This document shows positions 1-6,296 of a stretch of 10,496 nucleotides of DNA, in pieces. Where the stretch lies: contig CABMGC010000074.1 in assembly GCA_902385515.1 (NCBI GenBank), positions 1 to 10,496 on the forward strand, in the 5' to 3' direction. The notes under the pieces were generated by a model that was given only the letters and a program-made list of their open reading frames with translations, was not told the origin of the DNA and did no database searches. How positions within the stretch are numbered: the stretch's first letter is position 1; each line of letters starts with the position of its first letter. This DNA comes from an uncultured archaeon (GTDB lineage: Archaea > Micrarchaeota > Micrarchaeia > Micrarchaeales > CABMGC01). The position numbers were made by a program, and so were the translations under genes.

Positions 1-888
1 AGGGTGGCCTACAGCAACCTGGGAGCCTTGCCTTTCTTTGTCGCCGAAAACCAGGGATACTTTGCCCAGGCCAACATAGTGGTTGTCGGCTCGCACCAGT
101 ACAACACTACGGGCGTGTCCAACGCTCTGCTCAACAACCAGGCGGACGCTGGCTTCACGCTCTCTTACGCCGACGCGTTCAACGATGAGGCAGCGAGCCC
201 TGGCGCCATAAAGATGTTCATGGTCGGCTCGGAGGTTTTCGGATACACGAACAATACGGGCATAATAGTGATGGCCAACTCGCCATACAATTCCGTGGCC
301 GACCTGAAAGGCAAGACCATAGGGCTTAGGCCTGACAGGATCGCCGACGGGATAAGCGCGCGCTGGATAGTTAGCAAGTACTTCAACCAGAGCGATGCGA
401 AATACGTGGCGATAACGCAGGTGCCCGTGCTCACCGCGCTCGCGCAGAACCAGGTCGACGCCCTGTACGTATCCCAGCCGATAATAAACGTCGGAGCCAT
501 GAGCAACTTGACCAGGGAGCTTCCCAACTCTACCTGCGCAGACATAATGAATCCCATTCCGCAGGTGGGGGCAGCATTCACCGCCTCGTTTGTCGCGGGC
601 AACCCCGATCTCACGGGCAGGATGGTCGCAGTGGTAGACAAGGCCATTGCCTACATAAAGGCCAACCCTCAGAGCGCCATCGAGATACTTGCCAACTACA
701 CAGACACCCCTATCGACGAGCTGCACATCGGCAACGATGAGAAGACAGGATGGAACTATTACACCAGGGCCAACGGCACGATAGGCAACGCCAGCGTCGC
801 CGGCCAGCTGCAGGCGCTGGCGGACAAGTACTATGCGTCAGGCTACATAGGCCACAGGATAAACGTGTCCGACGGGATATACCGCTGA
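1..888 (+). CDS. ABC transporter substrate-binding protein, NMT1/nitrate-sulfonate type (5' truncated)
   Basis: This is the extracytoplasmic solute receptor of an ABC importer. The frame is open to the left edge (codon AGG at 1-3), and the first visible residues (VAYSNLGALPFFVAENQGYF) match the first strand and helix of the mature domain. The signal peptide or lipobox therefore lies outside the window, and the GTG at 4 is not the true start. Family landmarks are the early PFFVAENQGYF segment, the ADAGFTLSYAD stretch (usually 'vDva..s'), and SVADLKGKTIGLRPD, which is the typical 'dLkGKkia' hinge segment. About 295 residues are visible. Nine N-x-S/T sequons occur, which suits a glycosylated archaeal surface protein. 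The ligand cannot be read from sequence; this fold serves thiamine precursors, nitrate, sulfonates and others. No permease or ATPase is in the window, so those genes may lie upstream. Gene A follows after 47 bases. Confidence 0.85.
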   Translation, partial: RVAYSNLGALPFFVAENQGYFAQANIVVVGSHQYNTTGVSNALLNNQADAGFTLSYADAFNDEAASPGAIKMFMVGSEVFGYTNNTGIIVMANSPYNSVADLKGKTIGLRPDRIADGISARWIVSKYFNQSDAKYVAITQVPVLTALAQNQVDALYVSQPIINVGAMSNLTRELPNSTCADIMNPIPQVGAAFTASFVAGNPDLTGRMVAVVDKAIAYIKANPQSAIEILANYTDTPIDELHIGNDEKTGWNYYTRANGTIGNASVAGQLQALADKYYASGYIGHRINVSDGIYR

Positions 889-922
889 ATGGCGGACGGC
901 TGGGCTCCGGGCGTCTACGACT

Positions 923-927
923 AGGTG
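923..927 (+). promoter_or_regulatory. Shine-Dalgarno-like site before gene A
   Basis: AGGTG ends eight bases before the ATG at 936 and matches the archaeal anti-SD core (GGAGGTGATC). There is no TATA-like box about 28 bases upstream of this start, unlike in the paralogs. This suggests gene A is read as an internal gene of a transcript that starts at or before the substrate-binding protein gene. Confidence 0.5.
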
Positions 928-935
928 CTTCTTGT

Positions 936-2063
936 ATGATTGATACTTCAAACGCGAGAAAAAAGCTTCTTGGACATTTTGGAAAGCCCGTTTCAGGTGA
1001 TGATTTTTGGAGCGAGACGCCGCTCAGCACTAAGGACGACTTGCGCAAGATTGGACTTCCTGCCGAATTTGCCGAGATGAGAGTAACAAGCGGGTCGACA
1101 GGGGAGCCGCTCTACGTCTTTTACTCCAAGGAAGCGGTGGAGTCGTTCACAAAAAGGGGGATCGCCACCATGGAGGCGATCGGGGTGGGCAAGAACGACG
1201 TCCTGCTGAATCTTTATTCCTACGGGAGCGTGGGTGCCGGGATCAACATCGAGCGCGTGTGCAACAGGATGAACATACCGATACTTCCGTTTGGCGCGCC
1301 AAACACCTGCCCTGCCGAGAAGGTCATTGACGCGATCGCAAGGACCCGGCCGACGGCGTGGGTATCGGTCCCTAGCTATGCGCTCAGGCTTCTTAGCATG
1401 CTGGAAACGACGTGCCCTGGATACGCCCCTAAGAAAATCTTTGCTGGCGGAGAGGAGCTCCTAGATCGGCAAATCGAATTGTTTGGCGGCAGGGGCATCG
1501 AAGTGTATGACGCTTTCGGCATGACCGAGTGCCGCAGGGTGGGAATCTCGAGGAAAGAGGAACCCAAGGTCTTTGACGTGATAAGCCAGGGCCTGTACGT
1601 GGAAACAGAAAATACCGAAAACGGCACAGAGCTCATACTGACCGACCTGAACAATTTTTCGACGCCGATAATACGTTACAGAACCAACGACATTGTTAAA
1701 AACGTCAAGTACGATCCGGACGGTTCTGTAACCGCGTTCGAATTTGGCGGACGGGCCACGGATCACATAGATATCGGGGGTTCGATCGTGTCGAAGTCGT
1801 CGATGGCTAATGACATGCTGGCATACTCCAACGAGTTCTTGTTTTACATTAAGACTGGCGAGGACATGGCAGACGCGGTGGACATAGTCCTGCCAGAGAG
1901 CTGCATAACCAGGGAAAACGATATACTGTCAAGCTTGTCTTACATCCATGCGAAGATATCTTTGGTGTTTGCAAAAAAGGTCAACACCTTCTCGATTGAC
2001 TCGAACAAGTCCACGTACGTCATAGACCTGAGAAATTGCAAAACCAACCGATCCGCTTCCTGA
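936..2063 (+). CDS. PaaK-like adenylate-forming enzyme, paralog A
   Basis: A 375-residue member of the phenylacetate-CoA ligase / coenzyme F390 synthetase branch of the ANL superfamily, expected to activate a substrate with ATP as an adenylate. Visible motifs: P-loop A3 TSGSTGEP at residues 51-58; PaaK-type VPSYALRLL around 142-150; A5 FGMTEC at 194-199 with the conserved Glu at 198; A7 YRTND at 248-252, where the usual Gly is Asn but the Asp is kept; and a C-terminal lid with a candidate catalytic Lys358 in an eroded setting (DSNKS instead of TGSGK). The frame extends upstream, but I chose the ATG at 936. There the N-terminus (NARKKLLGHFG..SG..FW) aligns with the other paralogs, and an SD-like AGGTG precedes it. 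The P-loop lies about 40 residues earlier than in PaaK, so the N-terminal region is short. Identity to paralog B is 39 of the first 64 residues by eye. The substrate is unknown. Confidence 0.85.
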   Translation: MIDTSNARKKLLGHFGKPVSGDDFWSETPLSTKDDLRKIGLPAEFAEMRVTSGSTGEPLYVFYSKEAVESFTKRGIATMEAIGVGKNDVLLNLYSYGSVGAGINIERVCNRMNIPILPFGAPNTCPAEKVIDAIARTRPTAWVSVPSYALRLLSMLETTCPGYAPKKIFAGGEELLDRQIELFGGRGIEVYDAFGMTECRRVGISRKEEPKVFDVISQGLYVETENTENGTELILTDLNNFSTPIIRYRTNDIVKNVKYDPDGSVTAFEFGGRATDHIDIGGSIVSKSSMANDMLAYSNEFLFYIKTGEDMADAVDIVLPESCITRENDILSSLSYIHAKISLVFAKKVNTFSIDSNKSTYVIDLRNCKTNRSAS

Positions 2064-2078
2064 ACGAATAAGGCTAGG

Positions 2079-2085
2079 TTTATAT
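2079..2085 (+). promoter_or_regulatory. Archaeal TATA box for gene B
   Basis: TTTATAT begins 29 bases before the ATG at 2108, with purine-rich AAGGCTAGG upstream as a possible BRE. The spacing puts the transcription start at or next to the start codon, so the mRNA is probably leaderless. This also supports 2108 as the start. Confidence 0.7.
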
Positions 2086-2107
2086 CTGTGGATCAAGAGA
2101 AATAATA

Positions 2108-3208
2108 ATGGACCAGGATATGGCTGCGCGGAGGAGGCTTCTGCTGCATTTCGATAGGCCCGCCTCCGGGAGCGGCTTCTGGAAGGATACGTCCCTGAGC
2201 AGCAAAGACGATATCAGGACGCTTGCCACACCCGCAAATTTCGCCGAGGTAAGGATAACCAGCGGATCGACCGGGGAGCCGCTCTACGTTTTCTACTCCC
2301 AGGGCGCGGTAAGGGCGTTCATCGATAGGACGATCGTAACTCTGAAAAAGCTAGGCGTAAGCAGGTCGGACACCGTCCTCAACCTTCTGGCGTACGGTAA
2401 TTTCGTGCCGGGGAGCATGTATGAGCGCGCATGCAACGAGGCGGAGATACCGATACTGGCGCTGGGGACGCCAAACACGCACCCTATGAAAAAGACGCTG
2501 GACGCCATAGAAAAGGCCAGGCCTACGGTTTGGCTGGCCATGCCCAGCTATGCCCTGAAGCTTCTGGACGCGCTCGAGTCATCAGGCCGAGGTCCGCTGC
2601 CAAGAGAGGTCATGGTCACGAGCGAAAGACTTCTTGACTCATATGTTGGAAGATTCAGACATTTCGGCATCGAGCTTCGCACGACTTTCGGACTGACGGA
2701 GTGCCCCGCCATAGGCGTGTCAAAGCCCGGCGATGCGATGACGCAGGAGGTCATAGGCGACGGCGCCTACGTCGAGGCTGTCGACGTGAACGGGGCGACC
2801 GAACTCGCGGTAACTGATCTAAACAACCTGTCCACTCCAGTGATACGCTACCTGACGGGCGACGTAATAAAAAACATAAAGTACGGGGACGATGGATCTG
2901 TGATCGAATTCGTCCCCGACCGCAGGAACGACGACCTGATAAAAATAAACGGGATCCTCGTATCCAAGTCTGCCCTTGTCGAGGCCTTGTCCAAGTACAG
3001 CGACGACTTCACTGTTCGCATTGAGACCAGAAACGATAGCGACTTCCTTGAGGTTACGTTCCCAAAGAAATGCGAGTCGCGCGAGGCAGAAATACGCTCC
3101 TATCTCTCTAGCGTGCGAGTCAACAAGGACATAGTCTTCAAGACGGATGTGGACGTTCCGGTGACCGGCTCGGGCAAGCTCAGGCATCTAGTGGACAGAA
3201 GGGCGTAG
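2108..3208 (+). CDS. PaaK-like adenylate-forming enzyme, paralog B (most canonical)
   Basis: A 366-residue ANL-superfamily enzyme of the PaaK/F390-synthetase type. It keeps every expected catalytic element: A3 TSGSTGEP at 51-58, MPSYALKLL in the middle, A5 FGLTEC at 194-199, A7 YLTGD at 248-252, a lid starting near the RRNDDLIKINGI segment, and A10 TGSGK with catalytic Lys357. It ends in the DxRA tail shared with C and E. A cysteine in the lid (Cys322) is matched in A, C and E, and the Cys of ERACN is matched in all five paralogs. It is probably active. Family knowledge allows acyl-CoA ligation or direct AMP transfer (as in F390 synthetase), and the sequence does not decide between them. The promoter is its own (TATA at 2079), despite a gap of only 44 bases to gene A. 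Confidence 0.87.
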   Translation: MDQDMAARRRLLLHFDRPASGSGFWKDTSLSSKDDIRTLATPANFAEVRITSGSTGEPLYVFYSQGAVRAFIDRTIVTLKKLGVSRSDTVLNLLAYGNFVPGSMYERACNEAEIPILALGTPNTHPMKKTLDAIEKARPTVWLAMPSYALKLLDALESSGRGPLPREVMVTSERLLDSYVGRFRHFGIELRTTFGLTECPAIGVSKPGDAMTQEVIGDGAYVEAVDVNGATELAVTDLNNLSTPVIRYLTGDVIKNIKYGDDGSVIEFVPDRRNDDLIKINGILVSKSALVEALSKYSDDFTVRIETRNDSDFLEVTFPKKCESREAEIRSYLSSVRVNKDIVFKTDVDVPVTGSGKLRHLVDRRA

Positions 3209-3232
3209 CAAGACACGCACGCTACTTGAAAC

Positions 3233-3251
3233 TGCGTCAGAGCTAGACGCA
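3233..3251 (+). repeat. Inverted repeat abutting the carbamoyltransferase TATA box
   Basis: TGCGTC (3233-3238) and GACGCA (3246-3251) form a perfect 6-base inverted repeat around a 7-base spacer. Its right arm runs into the TATA-like element, overlapping the position where TFB would bind. It could be an operator half-site pair or chance; only one copy was seen. Confidence 0.35.
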
Positions 3252-3257
3252 TTTATT
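3249..3257 (+). promoter_or_regulatory. Archaeal TATA-like box for the carbamoyltransferase gene
   Basis: GCATTTATT is placed so that its TTTAT begins 30 bases before the ATG at 3282. This predicts a leaderless transcript and supports that start. The octamer GCATTTAT recurs in the promoters of paralogs D and E. Confidence 0.6.
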
Positions 3258-3281
3258 AAGATTAAATGGCAAGTCAAGGAC

Positions 3282-5093
3282 ATGATCGCAGTGGGATTCA
3301 CCTGGCCGCTTGGCTGGGACAACTCCGTCGCAGCAATAGTCGACGGGCGGCTTGTTTTCGCCTCGGAAGAGGGCAGGCACACCCGGCAGAGAATGTCAAT
3401 GCGCGAGCCCCCCGCGAACGCTTTTTTTGCCATGTTCAGGTTCCTTGAAAAGGAGCACGGCATAAAGCCACGCGACATTGACACGTTTGCCGTAAACCGC
3501 GACCCATCCAAGATGAACCTGATGGGAAAGACGTGGGCGCTCGCCTCCGCGTCCAACTCGGTATATTCGTTCACTTCGTCGGCCAGCTTCACAGACCACA
3601 TCGACTTTGGCATGGGACGGTTTGCCGGGGCATTGGGAAAATCCGTAATCACAGGCAGGCCCAGCACTGAAATGGCAAGGCTGTTCATCGAGGCGATATA
3701 CAGGCGCATGGGCCTGTCCGCTCCGGAACGCATGCGCGTGATTCCCGTGGACTTCCACCTTTCCTACGCCGCTTCCGCGCACTACTTCTCAGGACACTCG
3801 TCGGACGCTGTCATTCTTCCTGTCGACCGCGAACGCGAAAGCGCAACGGTGTGGAGTGTTAAGGGCGGGGAATTCGAAAAGCTCCTGTCAATGCCAAGGC
3901 GACTTGGTTCGATAAAGCTGCTCTACGGCAAGGCAGCCGTGCTGAGCGGACTGGGACCCGGGCTCGGGCTCGGGCTCGTCCCCTATGGCGCGCGCGACGG
4001 AAAACTGCGCGAAAGATTCATGTCAATCATAAAAAGCAGCGATCGGCTGCCGTACTATTTCGAATACAAAGACCTCTTCAAAAGAAGCCCCCTAAGGAGC
4101 GCTCTTGCTAACGACTACGCGCGGGAGAGAACGTACGCGCTAATGAAGGAGCTTCTTAGGGGCATGGACTTTAAGTGGAAGGCGAACGGCGAAATCAACA
4201 GGCAGGCAGCGGACCTTGCGCTCTGCGTCCAGGACGTGACTGACGGGCTGATGATGCGGCTCGCGAGGTGGGCAAAAGAGAACACTGGCGAGAGAAAGCT
4301 TTCTCTCGCAGGAAGCATTGCGATGAATTCGCGGTCGAACATGAAGATATCCGACTCCAAGCTTTTCAGCGACGTGTTTGCGTTTACCGCTTCGAACGAC
4401 GGCGGCGGCGTGCCCGGTGCGGCGGCGTACGTGTACGAGCACGTCCTGGGCGGCAGGATGAGGCGCGACATCCCTGGAGAATTCCGCCTGGGACCGAAGT
4501 ATGGCGAAGAAAGGGTGAAAAAGGCCGTCCTTAGAGGAAAATGGAATGCGTCGAATGTCGGCGACGATCTGGGAGAGGTTGCCGAGATCGCCGCGAAAGG
4601 CGGGGTCGTGTGCTGGTTCAACGGCCGTTCAGAGTTCGGAGCGCGGGCGCTCGGGGGCAGAAGCGTGATTGCCGATCCCACGCGAAGCGGCGCCTGGAGA
4701 AAGGTGAACGACATAACAGGCAGGAAGTGGTGGAGGCCGCTTGCGCCGTCGGTCAGGTACGAAGACATGAAAAGGTACTTCGGCAACTCCGCAAGCGTCC
4801 CGGCAATGATGCAAACGCTGCGGCTTACAGACAAAGGCGCCGCGAGGCTGCCTGCGGTGAACGCGCCTGACGGAATAATCGAAGTTCAGAGCGTGAAAAA
4901 ACGCGAGAACGAGCGCTGGTACGGGCTCATAGGTTCGTTCGGTGAAATAAGCGGGGAGGAGGCGATCGTCAACACCGGCTTTCATTTGGGCAACGAGCCG
5001 TTCGTTGAGACGCCCGAGGACGCGATAAGGAGTTTCGGACTCGGGGGCTTCGATGCGATGTACATTGACGGCTGGCTGCTAAGGAAAAGATGA
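3282..5093 (+). CDS. Divergent NodU/TobZ-family carbamoyltransferase
   Basis: A 603-residue protein with the full two-domain layout of the NodU/CmcH/TobZ family. The N-terminal part is a Kae1-like ASKHA domain; the C-terminal part is the carbamoyltransferase domain. TobZ-type enzymes use ATP and carbamoyl phosphate to make carbamoyl-adenylate, then carbamoylate a hydroxyl. Matches: SEEGRHTRQR at 28-37 (family 'EERxtRxK'); AGSIAMNS followed by NDGGGVPGAA with Asp373; SEFGARALGGRS at 450-461 (family 'EFGPRALGnRS'); WRPLAPS; NTGFH from 564 (family 'NTSFN'). Departures: DFHLSYAASA at 157-166 stands where the family has DHHLAHAASA, so both HxxxH metal ligands are Phe158 and Tyr162. The family's HxDGTARVQ reads APDGIIEVQ (Glu534 for Arg). 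The position of the early 'gHd' His is Trp12. The start fits the family's 'MxxlGi' beginning. It may carbamoylate the product of this cluster, or may have changed chemistry. Confidence 0.88.
   Translation: MIAVGFTWPLGWDNSVAAIVDGRLVFASEEGRHTRQRMSMREPPANAFFAMFRFLEKEHGIKPRDIDTFAVNRDPSKMNLMGKTWALASASNSVYSFTSSASFTDHIDFGMGRFAGALGKSVITGRPSTEMARLFIEAIYRRMGLSAPERMRVIPVDFHLSYAASAHYFSGHSSDAVILPVDRERESATVWSVKGGEFEKLLSMPRRLGSIKLLYGKAAVLSGLGPGLGLGLVPYGARDGKLRERFMSIIKSSDRLPYYFEYKDLFKRSPLRSALANDYARERTYALMKELLRGMDFKWKANGEINRQAADLALCVQDVTDGLMMRLARWAKENTGERKLSLAGSIAMNSRSNMKISDSKLFSDVFAFTASNDGGGVPGAAAYVYEHVLGGRMRRDIPGEFRLGPKYGEERVKKAVLRGKWNASNVGDDLGEVAEIAAKGGVVCWFNGRSEFGARALGGRSVIADPTRSGAWRKVNDITGRKWWRPLAPSVRYEDMKRYFGNSASVPAMMQTLRLTDKGAARLPAVNAPDGIIEVQSVKKRENERWYGLIGSFGEISGEEAIVNTGFHLGNEPFVETPEDAIRSFGLGGFDAMYIDGWLLRKR
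3960..3977 (+). repeat. Three tandem GGGCTC hexamers inside the carbamoyltransferase gene
   Basis: Three perfect in-frame copies of GGGCTC encode Gly-Leu three times (residues 227-232). They fall just before VPYG, in the segment matching the family's 'K.MGLApYG' loop. Slippage would change loop length by two residues without shifting the frame. Confidence 0.7.
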
Positions 5094-5119
5094 CTTTTGG
5101 TGCCCTACGAGCAAAGCGC

Positions 5120-5127
5120 TTTTTATA
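5120..5127 (+). promoter_or_regulatory. Archaeal TATA box for gene C
   Basis: TTTTTATA precedes the ATG at 5150; its TTTATA begins 28 bases upstream. AAAGCGC just before it may serve as the BRE. A leaderless mRNA is expected. The gap from the carbamoyltransferase stop (56 bases) shows no clear terminator. Confidence 0.7.
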
Positions 5128-5149
5128 GTATCAAGTAGTAAGCCCTAAC

Positions 5150-6244
5150 ATGGCTAAAGATTCGCTGGAAGCGCGGAGAAAACTCCTTAGGCATTTCGGG
5201 ATGCGCGCTGACGGGAAGGACTTCTGGGAGAAGGTGCCGATAAGCACCAAGGATGACCTGAGGAAGGCGGGAATACCTGACAGATACGTAGAGATAAGGA
5301 CCACGAGCGGCTCTACTGGAAAGCCGCTGTGCATATTCTGTTCCAAAAGCTCTGTCGATGCGCGGATACGCAACGGAATCAGGATGTTTGAGAAGATCGG
5401 AGTGGGAAAGGGGGACACTCTGGTGAACCTTTCCCTTGCTGGCACAAGAAGCACGTTTGAGAGGATATGCAACGAGCTGGAGGTCGCGCTTCTGCCCCTT
5501 GGCGCCCCTAACACGTGCAGGATGGGCGACGCGCTGGACGTGATAATCGAATTCAAGCCGGCCGTCTGGTACTCGACGCCCAGCTATGCGCTAAGGCTGC
5601 TCGACGAACTGCGGGCCAGAAATATAAAGTACGTGCCGGACAAGATTGTCGTCGGAGGCGAGAGGCTTCTCGATTCGTACATAGCGCGATTCATGAACTT
5701 TGGAACGGACCTCTACAACGTCATGGGAACCGTAGAATTCAGCAGGGTAGGGATTTCGAAGAAGGGCAAGCCCAAAGTTCTTGAGGCGTTCGACCCTGGG
5801 CTCTACGTTGAGACGGCAGAGGGAACGGACGGGACCGAACTCGTTGTCACGGACCTTGAGAATCTTGCAACCCCGATAATAAGATACAAGACAGGCGACC
5901 TCGTGAATGTCCTTGAGCGCAACGGCGACGGGTCGGTAAGGGAGTTTTCGTACGAAGGCAGGACGGGCGACCTTGTCAAACTTTTTGGAATGTTCGCGTC
6001 CAAGACGGATATCGAGAACCGGCTGTCGAAGTACACCGACGATTTCGTTGTCTACATAAAAACATCCGGCGCGGGGGATTATCTGCAGATCGTTCTCCCC
6101 GAAAAGTGCCGCGAGAAAGCAAATGAGATAGTCGGCGAACTCAAGCACATACGCGTGGAAAAGGAGACGGTTTTCAAACAGAAGGTCGATGTTCCGGTCA
6201 CAGACTCGTTCAAGTCAAGGCACATAGTAGACGCCAGAGCGTAA
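5150..6244 (+). CDS. PaaK-like adenylate-forming enzyme, paralog C
   Basis: A 364-residue PaaK/F390-synthetase-like enzyme with the cluster's N-terminal signature (EARRKLLRHFG...G.DFW). The P-loop TSGSTGKP at 52-59 is the only one of the five with the usual Lys (Lys58). TPSYALRLL and A7 YKTGD (Asp250) are conserved. The A5 region is changed: MGTVEF at 192-197 replaces FGLTEC. The glutamate (196) is kept, but the preceding Thr is Val and the following Cys is Phe, positions near the adenine and acyl pocket. The lid carries candidate catalytic Lys355 (DSFKS; the Gly before Lys is Phe) and the conserved lid Cys320. It ends in DARA. It is probably active, with substrate preference different from B; this is inference from the A5 changes. 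It has its own promoter and lies directly before D on the same strand. Confidence 0.85.
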   Translation: MAKDSLEARRKLLRHFGMRADGKDFWEKVPISTKDDLRKAGIPDRYVEIRTTSGSTGKPLCIFCSKSSVDARIRNGIRMFEKIGVGKGDTLVNLSLAGTRSTFERICNELEVALLPLGAPNTCRMGDALDVIIEFKPAVWYSTPSYALRLLDELRARNIKYVPDKIVVGGERLLDSYIARFMNFGTDLYNVMGTVEFSRVGISKKGKPKVLEAFDPGLYVETAEGTDGTELVVTDLENLATPIIRYKTGDLVNVLERNGDGSVREFSYEGRTGDLVKLFGMFASKTDIENRLSKYTDDFVVYIKTSGAGDYLQIVLPEKCREKANEIVGELKHIRVEKETVFKQKVDVPVTDSFKSRHIVDARA

Positions 6245-6264
6245 GAAGCCGCGGCCACCGAAGC

Positions 6265-6273
6265 GCATTTATG
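6265..6273 (+). promoter_or_regulatory. Archaeal TATA-like box for gene D
   Basis: GCATTTATG lies so that TTTAT begins 29 bases before the ATG at 6297, the same geometry as in B, C and the carbamoyltransferase. It shares GCATTTAT with the carbamoyltransferase and E promoters. The D and radical SAM genes probably form the transcript. Confidence 0.55.
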
Positions 6274-6296
6274 AACTTACGCTGGCAATTGGTAGC

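Noticed and set aside
750..935. Upstream extension of paralog A's frame to a start at 750
   Set aside because: The extra 62 codons overlap the end of the binding-protein gene out of frame, are Arg/Gln-rich and low complexity, and align with nothing in the paralogs. The ATG at 936 matches the family N-terminus.
3266..3448. ATG at 3266 opening a 60-codon frame before and inside the carbamoyltransferase gene
   Set aside because: It is out of frame with the clear family match. The TATA spacing fits the ATG at 3282.
4115..4834. Long open frame on the minus strand inside the carbamoyltransferase gene
   Set aside because: It is a by-product of GC-rich coding sequence on the other strand. It has no recognisable motif and overlaps a well-supported gene.
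6248..6255. GC-rich palindrome GCCGCGGC after gene C as a terminator
   Set aside because: It is too short and has no T-run after it, so I do not call it a terminator.
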